From: Rheum nobile
Taxonomy: Eukaryota; Streptophyta; Magnoliopsida; Caryophyllales; Polygonaceae
Direction of reading: 5' to 3'
Assembly: GCA_027886185.1 (NCBI GenBank)
Contig: WOAB01000040.1
Coordinates: 8,990,001-9,054,000 of the forward strand
Length of the DNA: 64,000 bases
Shown here: positions 55,516 to 64,000 of the stretch, one piece after another
Layout: every line of letters starts with the position of its first letter
How positions within the stretch are numbered: the first letter of the stretch is position 1
Notes under the pieces: generated by a model
The model's input: the letters and a program-made list of their open reading frames with translations, nothing else
Database searches by the model: none
What the model was told of the DNA's origin: nothing
Program-made: the position numbers and the translations under genes

Positions 55516-58500
55516 TGATGGTGGTTCGTCCAAATTCTCTATTCTTGTCCAATTTATTCTGCTTACCGTCCACTTCATTATTTTGGTCATAAAATTATTA
55601 TAAAAAGTTTAAAAATTATAATGTAATGATTCTATCTGTAAAAAAAATTGACGTGCATAGGTTGTCAGTCAATGACTCGTTGACGTAGTTTTTTTCCTTG
55701 AGCATGGCTTGATGATACTTAAATGAGATGTCACTTGTGAAAAGCTAGTGTTTTCGTTGGTGTAACATTAAAATGGTGTATTATGTATAAATGATGACAT
55801 CTCTGATTAACATATATGGTAATATTTTTATAAGTGACATTAACGCGCGCAAAAGTGTGTTATAGATAAAATTGTAGTCAACTAAAAATATTCACTTTAA
55901 TTTACTCATGATAACTGTCAACAAGGAAGAATTAACAAGATGTAATATTTATCAATATATACATATGTGAAGTCAATATTTTTGTAATATTATCATAATT
56001 TTTTTGTTCATGAGAGGCACATTATAATGCGGAAGAAAACACGAAGGAAGATAATTGAATTTGTGACTTCATCATGTGTCATGCTTACTAATCAGAGCAA
56101 GAAGACTTCACAGTTTTTACACTACTCATCGATTCACAAGTGCGTCACTTATGTGTTATGTCACCAACTATTAACGCCCTTTATTAAATTGATCATGTGC
56201 GGTCAATGACTCAATATGACTGTTGTTTAAAATGCTTACTCAATAATTCTTTCATAATGTCGAAAATCAGTGTTTTTCAACTTATTCAAATTCCCTGCTG
56301 ACAAAGATTACTTTTTTTCTAATTAAAAAGAATAGAACAATTTTCTTATAGGTATTTGGTCCTATTCATAAGAGATAAAGTTGATTGTATCAGACATTCG
56401 TCATGATTTGTTTTTCTTTTCGAAAGTGTGATTTAATCACATCTTTAAAGAGGTGAATCACGTTGTTGATCGGATTGCGTTCTTGAGGCATTCCTCCTCT
56501 CCCGACTGCTCATTAAACATGATTTTAATCTGTAAAGATGTTCTAAACTTGTCTTCTAAGAGATGTTAGAGACCAACCTAATTTTTCTCCAATGAAAAAA
56601 GAAGAAGAGAAGACAATACTATTAATACTTTTTGTTTTTTAGTAGAAGACAATATTATTTATACTATTCAAGCCTGACTGTAAAACCATAACAATCCAAG
56701 TCTCAGAAATTGAATTTCTACTTAATTTTTCCTTGCAGTTATGAATTAATTTCTGGACCCATATTCATGTTAGTGATCACGAATGAAGTAAGAATGTCAA
56801 TCATCCATATTGTCCCCCATGGCCATGCCCCTACTATATATATTTTTTTCTCTTCCAAAAAGCCTATAAAATGATATATCCCCATTCTTTCATTTCTAAT
56901 TCTAAATAGCCCACCTCTGACATAGACCCATCACATTCACCTCTTTCATATACCCTACAATAGGGTCAGATGGCCCCCTCATAAGTACAAAATTTATCTC
57001 TGAAACCCAAATTTTCTTTTTGGTAATTTATTCTAACTCCCTTAGTTTTCCTTATTTCTCATTAAACCGTCCTCTATTTCTAAATTTACACAAAATCACC
57101 CTTAATTTTCCTATCCACCGAACAAAAGCGGGGCTATGACCCACAAACCAAGCAAATTAACTCGTACCGACGAACGAACTCGATCAAGTGAAGGTGTGGA
57201 GAGGCATAAATTGAATATGAAACCCCCAATTTCCTCCACTAGGTCTCCCCAATTGTGGCCATAAATAAAGGGTTGTTTTCTTCCTCATGAACATGGGGGT
57301 GCTTAAATGAGAAATAGTAAAAAGTGAGGGTGGTTAGATATAATATAGCGTTTTTTTTTGCTTCATTTTCTTAAACAAAGAGCAGAGAGGAAGAAGGGGA
57401 ATTGCAGGGTACTTGTTACTATTCTCTCTACTTACTAGCATTACTACTAGCCCATATGCTGCTCAGTTATGGCAGTAAAAAAAATAAAAAAGACATGTCC
57501 ACCTTAAATGATGCTTCCTATGTACTTTCTCCCTGTTAGATTTACCCCTCCTCCTTCAATTCTTATTGTCTACACCCCTTTTTCTTAATTCCTAGCTTGT
57601 GAAAAATGTACTGCTCAAACCGCTGTTATTATACCCTCGTTTCTTCTCCTGCCACGTACAGCACACTGGTCCAACATGTACAAAAAAGAAGAAGTTAACC
57701 CTAGCTCCTCCCTCCCTTTATCTTATACTGTATTAATTAAAGAGTAGGTAAATGAATCAAAAACCTTATGGGTTAACTAATACCCTCTCTTATGGTGATA
57801 TTCCGATCCACATGAGTATCTTATACAATTTAAAAAATAAAAAATCTATGTATGAGGAAAATGTAGAGAGTGTAAGACAATGGTGAAGGTGAAAGGCACG
57901 TAGGTAGCGTAGCGTACCCCAATTTTGATGGCACTGAAAAATGGGATACAGATCGAGCGAGATTGACACATGAAAGAAGGATTATTGGATTCTTAAATTT
58001 CTTTCCTGAAATTAATGTTAAATAACACTAGTCATCGGATTGAGAGGCTAGGATTATACTGTGAATGCAAGCTAATTGACCCATCAAAGCTTAGTACGTA
58101 CGTAACGTACGTGTAATGATTATAACTAGTCTTTTAATTTGCACTGCCTGGTGAAGTGGTGATTGATAAAACGAACTGCGTCCAGCTCCATCCATCTCAT
58201 CTCATAGCAATATAGCATGCATCATGATTCGTGATGCTATTGCTATACTATACTATACTATACTATACTATACGGAATATATATACATATATATACAAAG
58301 AAATCATTTGTTAAGAAATTTACAGTCCGGCCCCTCTGCAAAGCTTATTTGCAACAGAAGAGATGGAAAAATGAGATGAAAGAAGAAGGGGGTCGACAGA
58401 CACCGAGATCGAAGGCCGACCAGAGACTCAAACACCTAAGCAAATGCGGGCAAGCTAAGGATTCAAAAGCAAATGGACTATGGAGTAAGCAAACCCTAAT

Positions 58501-59718
58501 TCCTCACCTTCTCTTTGTCCTTGTTCGTCAAAATCGTTCTACACTCCAACCCGATACATTTATTTCACATCACCGAGAGGCTAGGAATCGAAATTGAATC
58601 CCTGGCCTGGACCAACTTGTTATTGGTTAACTGACTAATTACTTTGATTTGGTGGATCACTAATGACCCACTTCTAACCAAATAGGCTCAATAAGCTAGA
58701 GGGTAAATTACTTCTCAATCTTTTTTCATGAGAGATTTATTGTCTCATCTTTTTTCTTTTATTTAGAGCCCACTAGTTGTCTTTATAAATAGTACGTCAT
58801 ACTTCATTCATTATCACCTTAATCTCCCCTTTATGTGCTAATAAGTAGTCATATTTGTTCAAACGTTTGCGCTAAAAAGTCATCCAAAATTATGGTCAAA
58901 AGCATTTTTAGTATATTTCTAGTGGAATATATATTTAATATGAAGTGATATATTCTAGCTTTTTTATACCTTTTTCATACATAGATGCTAATATAGTTTC
59001 GTATAAAGGAATTTTTAGTGATGGTTTTTTGTTTATTGGGAGAAATGTAGATATATTACAAGATAATATTTGTTCTAACATGAAAACTTTATATTATTTC
59101 ACCCAAACCTAATATTGTTGAGCAATACAAAATCCATTCAACGTCTTACTTTTCCATTATAATTTATACTATAAATACAGTAAACTTAGAATTTTATAAT
59201 TCAACTTTAGGAATCAATTTCCCTAGTCAATAAGATAGCTGTGGAATCTAGCTAATGCATGAGTGACGTATATTGAGAATGCATGATCAATCAAGCAACA
59301 ATTTTTCAATATCATGCATGATCTCCTTAGGATGCAAATTAATTAAATTTTGGCAAAAAAAAAAAGCGTGCAAATTTTTTTTTTTGAAATTGTCGACATT
59401 TTTTGAAGAAATCAATGAATTAGAAATAAAATCTATTGGCGACGTACGAACAAAGCTTCAATTTTTTATTAGCCTATTTCATCGGTTAATGCAATGCCTC
59501 TACGCAAAAAAAAAGGGTTATACGGAGTATTACAAAAAACAGACAAGTAAAAGTAATGCTCAAATAGTACTACACACAGTCTAAAAATAAGAAAAGAAAA
59601 ATGTTGTATAAATAAATGAAGAAACAGAGAGTTTGGCCCTTTCAAGTCTTTTTGTTTGGTGATTATGTGCACTACACAGTCTTTTTTATTTCTAGTCTTT
59701 TCTTCCTCTCAAACTAGG
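55516..59718 (+). other. Upstream region of the WIP gene
   Basis: I recognise no transposon or other gene in 4.2 kb. An (actat)n tract lies at about 58243-58273 and a gtacgtacgtaacgtacgtg stretch near 58095. The region is the likely promoter and enhancer space of the gene at 59795. An 82-codon frame at 58349-58597 begins with TTG and is not called. Confidence 0.5.
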
Positions 59719-59726
59719 CTATAAAC
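59719..59726 (+). promoter_or_regulatory. TATA box of the WIP gene (predicted)
   Basis: CTATAAAC lies 69 bp upstream of the ATG. Transcription starting about 30 bp downstream would give a 5' leader near 45 nt. Confidence 0.55.
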
Positions 59727-59794
59727 CCTATTTTCCTCCCCAATTGAAACAGTTGGCGTTCAATCTTGAGGTGCAGTTGAATTCCACCTCCACC

Positions 59795-61895
59795 ATGTCT
59801 GATCAGTACCCTTTCTCCTCAAACCACTATTCTGGATTTCTGAATTCCTATTACTATCTCAACAACTATTTGCCCCCTCCTCCGCCCAACTCCAATTCCA
59901 ATTCCTACCAGCCCAGCTCGCCTCCTCTCAAAGAAGCCCTTCCTCTGCTCAGCCTGAGCCCTGCAAGAAGCTCTGCTGCTCCCGCTGCCATGGAGCTCGA
60001 CTGCAACAAAAGCCCTCCCGAAACGGCCGCGCTCTCGTCTCAGGGTGAGGACGACGGGGAGGACGACGACGACGACGACGACGACGGGGTGCTGGTGGCT
60101 CTCCATCTCGGCCTGCCCAGTCCCAGCTCCGCATCCTCGTCCGCCGCGGTGCCTCCCGGGGATCGTATTCTTAGATCCTGCTCCGATTCTCATGTCGTAA
60201 CACTTGCTTCTTCTTGTGGCTATCCAAATAATTACTCTTCAATATCAACAACAACCAGCACTCTTCACAAGGGCCAGTACTGGATCCCAACCCCTGCCCA
60301 GATCTTGATTGGGCCCACGCAGTTCTCTTGCCCGCTTTGTTTCAAGACCTTCAACAGATACAACAACATGCAGGTACATATATATATATATATATATGTG
60401 TGTGTGTTATGTTTTTGAAGCTAGTGTAATTATTGTTGCAATGGTTAATTATCATATAATATCAACTAATTAAGGGACTGTATAGTAGCTTTTTCTTTAT
60501 GAGTTTGTTCATGGGTAATGTAAATCCGGCACCTAAGATCCCCTTCCGGCCAAAAGATGTACTTTGCCTTTATCTTCCACTCTCCTAGCTATCACTTTCT
60601 GTTTGTGTGTGTTTTCTGATTTTGCATCACCTCAAATCATTTTCTTCCTGCACTTGTTTTCTTGCTTCATTTCAAACTTTCACTTTCCCAAAATTTGCAT
60701 ATTCTAGTGTAATGATAAGAAAGTGCGACTGTAGTGCAAGTACTCTCTACCAAGCTAGCTCCTGCAGGGAGGGAGGGAGGGAGAGAGAGAGAGAGAGAGA
60801 GATATTATATAGATATAGATAGAGAAGAAAAAGTGGTGTTGTGTTGTGTCCCTAGGTTTTTTTTCTTTTGCTCTATTGTTAGCCTTACAAAACCCAGAGA
60901 TTAGAGAAGATAAATCATAATTCATGACTCCCTAGTCCCTAGTATGTATGTATGTATGTATGTGTAATAATGAATGGGACTGCAGCTTGCATTTGTCTTT
61001 TCCTTTTCACACTCCTTTTGCTTGCATGATTAATTTGTGGGCTTGGGGATTTGAAAACAAAAGAGCAATGCATAGGCTCATAAATCATAAATGGCATAAA
61101 TCCATCCTCTCTCTTTGGCTGGTCCAAACTGTGACCAAAATCTGTAGCTCTCTTTAAGTGATTGAACTAGACATGCACAGATTTATGCCTTTTGTGATGT
61201 CCTTGAAGTCTGTGTGCGTATTTCTCTTATTTTCCACTGCAGTGGCTAATGTGGTCTAACAACTAAACTACTCGCAGATTAATTATGACCCTTCCTTAGC
61301 TTCATCAATACAGGTCTACTTGTATTTACAAATGAATATTCGAGCTAGCTAGTTGTATTGCTTTGCTTGTAATTAAGTTTGAATTAATTAGCTAGCTAGT
61401 GGCACGTACGTACGTACGAAGTTAATTGATTGGTAATGTGTGTGTGTGAGACTTGGCTTGGATCAGATGCACATGTGGGGCCATGGATCCCAATACAGAA
61501 AGGGGCCGGAGTCGCTTCGAGGAAGCCAGCCGACGGCGATGCTGAGGCTGCCCTGCTACTGCTGCGCGGCGGGGTGCAAGAACAACGTGGACCACCCGAG
61601 GGCGAAGCCCCTCAAGGACTTCCGGACCCTGCAGACCCACTACAAGCGGAAGCACGGGATGAAGCCCTTCACGTGCCGCAAGTGCGGCAAGGCCTTCGCG
61701 GTCAGGGGCGACTGGCGCACCCACGAGAAGAACTGCGGCAAGCTCTGGTACTGCACCTGCGGCTCCGACTTCAAGCACAAGCGCTCCCTCAAGGACCACA
61801 TCAAGTCCTTCGGCACTGGCCACGCCGCCTACGGGATCGACTGCTTTGACCACGATGACGACGAGCCCGCTTCGGAGATCGAGCACGATTACTGA
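59795..61895 (+). CDS. WIP-domain C2H2 zinc-finger transcription factor (NTT/WIP2-WIP4-WIP5-like)
   Basis: Two exons, 59795-60373 and 61467-61895, join in phase 0 to give 335 residues. The start is the ATG in caccATGtc; the open frame upstream begins only with TTG. The N-terminus is Tyr/Pro/Ser-rich and holds an acidic run of eight Asp (residues 90-97) and an EAR-like LHLGL at 103-107. The conserved C-terminal half begins QYWIPTP (WIP at 163-165). Four fingers follow: C179/C182/H195/H199, C225 or C226/C230/H251/H256, C263/C266/H279/C283 and C289/C291/H304/H312. Finger 1 is split by the intron after Gln193. WIP proteins are plant nuclear regulators of cell fate (root, transmitting tract, seed coat), and the EAR motif suggests repression. 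Length and residues are normal, so the gene looks intact. The subgroup is inferred; I cannot tell WIP2, WIP4 and WIP5 apart. Confidence 0.97.
60374..61466 (+). other. Intron of the WIP gene
   Basis: The 1,093-bp intron starts GTACATATAT and ends TTGGATCAG. A (TA)n(TG)n run lies directly behind the donor (60376-60408). A GGGA/GA run is at about 60766-60802, (GTAT)n at 60942-60964 and (ACGT)n at about 61404-61419. The intron position inside the first finger is that of WIP-family genes. Confidence 0.93.
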
Positions 61896-62982
61896 CCCAC
61901 GTACTCCCTCCTCTGCTGCCTAGCTTCTGCCTTCTACCTACTTCCTTTCCTTTCCCTTCCCTTCCCTTCGCAAAACAATGCAATCGATCGGATTTTACTA
62001 TGTAACGCTTCATTCATTGTTTACCGGCCTCTAGCCTTTATTATATATATATATATATTCACTAACTATGATCAATGTTTCCTAGCTTTTATAATTCTTA
62101 ATCTTATACTACTTCGCTCAAATCTGCATCACTTCTATGCATGATACTACAATTTATAATATCCGGCCACCAAACCGCTCTTCTTCATATTAATTCATCT
62201 ACATACATGCAGTATATGTTACTTAGTAGACAGGGAAAAGCAAAAGAAAAAGGAAAAGGATCATCTTTCCACTGGGGGACAAATTTTTACTTTGCTTTTT
62301 CGACTAATGAATACCCCTACCATTACACATTCATAAATCATTTTTTATAAAACTCTGTGATATATTACTAATTTGTAAAATCATTTCACTTTATACAATA
62401 GTTTGAAATAGATAAATGTGGCCTTTTTGTTATCTTCACATGATGTATAATGAAATTAATGATTAGAGGCAGATACCAATCATGGCCAATTAAGTTGCAA
62501 GAGAATATACTAGCTAGTCCAATGAGAGTTGTTAGAGTAGATACTTAGATTCCAATCAATTACAATGTTTTCAGTAAGTATATATTTTTTGGTTTTTGTA
62601 GTATGTTCATGACACACACTTTAACAAGTTAAAATATAAAATTATCTATAAAATATTTTTTAATAGAAAATAAATAAATCCTTAAAAAAATTAAACTAAT
62701 GACTATAATATTATTACTAAAAATGGATTTATTAGAGTGTGACACACACTAAAAAAAACTATATTTTTTTGTCCAAGTAAGCTTCTTTTTGTGTGTGTAT
62801 TTGTTACCTTTTTCATGAGTAGTACGGGTACACGTCAACGGTACCCCGATTGATATTTTCTTAGGCTTTATATGTATGAACTTCTATTCAAATGTCAATT
62901 TTGCAAAATTATGGTGATGTGATTAATATGTTCAGAATCTGGAATGCCTCCCACATCGACTAAACATGGTAAAAAATAGTAA
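61896..62982 (+). other. 3' flank of the WIP gene
   Basis: There is no gene. A (TTCCC)n-like run at about 61945-61970 and (AT)n at 62042-62060 follow the stop. The transcript end probably lies in the first few hundred bases, but no single polyadenylation signal stands out. Confidence 0.5.
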
Positions 62983-63590
62983 TCTATATAATACTACTAA
63001 AGCTGTAATTATATCTCCTACGTGTCATTCATCTAAATATGTTACGTCATCAAATAATTATGTACATTTACCTATTCACCCTTATTCTATTTATAACTTA
63101 TTTTTATCTTTAATTATATAAAATTCCTAAATTATCACTCGAAATATTTCCCATTGTACGTATGTTAATGGTTCGTAAATAATTAACGTTATACGGTTCA
63201 TCCACCAACATACATATAATTATGCACTTACCAAAAACATTATTATCATACTTAATTAGTGTTTATGATTTAATTAGGGTGAATAGATTATCCGTAAACT
63301 CCATTATAAAGAATACAATATGCAGTTTTATTTTAGTAAAGTTTTATTTTAAAATTATATAAAATTCCTAATTTATATTTTCTTTTATTAACATAAATTC
63401 ACACATCTACCTTCAATTTTTATCATACAATACACCTTATAAAGTATTCCAATCAAGAAATTATTTTTCCGATACATCATGTTAATTTTCCTATATAATT
63501 ATCTTTTGTATTTTACATACTATAAACAAATTTAAATTCATTCTTAAAATATATGGTCATACTCGTGCAAGACACGGGGACACATGCTAG
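62983..63590 (+). mobile_element. Non-autonomous Helitron
   Basis: The 608-bp element starts TCTATATAATACTACTAAAG after an A. It ends with CGTG-caaga-CACG, gggacacatg and CTAG before a T. These are the standard Helitron ends. It is AT-rich without ORFs. Confidence 0.88.
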
Positions 63591-64000
63591 TAATATAAGG
63601 AAGGGTGAAGCTTTCCATATTAACTTAAATTTTTATATTAAAAAAATAAATATTAATATTATATTAAAAATTAAAATAAAATATCGAGCAATCTCAATGC
63701 TCTCCGATTAACCAGCCCGAATCCTCTACAACATAATATGCCTGCTGATTAACTACAACCAATTGAAAATTTAAGATAATATATAGGGATCCTAAGATTT
63801 TCGTCTATTTTATAAGCTTGAAATTACAACCAACACAAATAGAAAATAATTGGCGGTAAAAATGTAGATATCTCAAGCTATCTAATAATGAAATTATGCA
63901 AACAAAACTCTCGATTATGAATTGCATGTGCCGATGAACTTGGTGAATTTTGGGAAATTAAAGATCCGGATTATACGGCACTTAATTAGGGGAATTAGGG
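63591..64000. other. Unassigned AT-rich end of the window
   Basis: I see no gene or repeat. Confidence 0.4.

Noticed and set aside
58349..58597. An 82-codon basic ORF upstream of the WIP gene
   Set aside because: It starts with TTG, has no recognisable domain and could be chance in a purine-rich stretch.
59819..60193. A 124-codon minus-strand ORF with a poly-Val run opposite WIP exon 1
   Set aside because: The poly-Val is the antisense of the Asp codon run. No independent gene signal is seen.
61422..61886. A 154-codon minus-strand ORF rich in Val, Leu and Ala opposite WIP exon 2
   Set aside because: It is the antisense of a GC-rich conserved zinc-finger exon, and its composition follows from the sense codons.

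Overview
This is a plant nuclear window, most likely from a eudicot. The evidence is a plant-specific WIP-type zinc-finger gene with a GT-AG intron, wrapped in plant LTR-retrotransposon lineages (Athila-like and Tat-like Ty3/gypsy, a chromovirus-type long LTR, several Ty1/copia), a 5S-RNA-bearing Cassandra-type TRIM, Helitrons and a hAT MITE. I cannot name the species. I saw no rRNA or tRNA gene, CRISPR array or bacterial-style operon. One ordinary host gene is well supported: a 335-residue WIP-family C2H2 transcription factor (exons 59795-60373 and 61467-61895, + strand). It has about 4 kb of upstream DNA in which I recognise no transposon.

Layout. 1-15.5 kb: a Tat-type gypsy element on the minus strand (gag, protease, RT, two RNase H domains, integrase, plus an antisense ORF) whose probable 3' LTR is split by a young Athila-like element (1044-6608) that keeps only gag and a protease scrap. 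16.6-19.0 kb: a 2.35-kb chromovirus-type LTR. 19.0-25.4 kb: a minus-strand copia element with a tRNA-Met primer site and full gene order, but with internal deletions and no left LTR. 25.6-29.9 kb: a second Athila-like element on the plus strand with no coding capacity, sharing its 3' module with the first. 30-37 kb: a word-rich repeat family including a long foldback, a 949-bp direct duplication, and a hAT MITE with a perfect 8-bp target duplication. 37.5-38.4 kb: a Helitron. 39.8-41.3 kb: a diverged Athila-like LTR. 41.7-45 kb: a copia LTR with gag remnant. 46.4-46.9 kb: a Cassandra-type TRIM. 47.0-47.6 kb: a LINE with an internal inversion. 50.9-51.7 kb: a three-LTR TRIM. 52.1-55.5 kb: a decayed copia body between two 390-bp direct repeats. 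55.5-62.9 kb: the WIP gene and its flanks. 63.0-63.6 kb: a second Helitron.

How the parts relate. The mobile elements are nested or abutting, and nearly all are broken by stops, frameshifts or deletions. Non-autonomous forms dominate: two Athila derivatives, two TRIMs, two Helitrons and one hAT MITE. These would have to borrow proteins from relatives elsewhere.

The least expected signal is a CpG-rich word of the form CCGC-N4/5-GCGG. It recurs in clusters in the Athila-like LTRs, in the non-coding interior of the second Athila-like element, in the chromovirus-type LTR, and inside the gag of the first Athila-like element. In that gag its seven copies fall in all three codon phases, so it behaves as a DNA-level module and not a protein repeat. 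This is my main candidate for something not covered by standard feature types.
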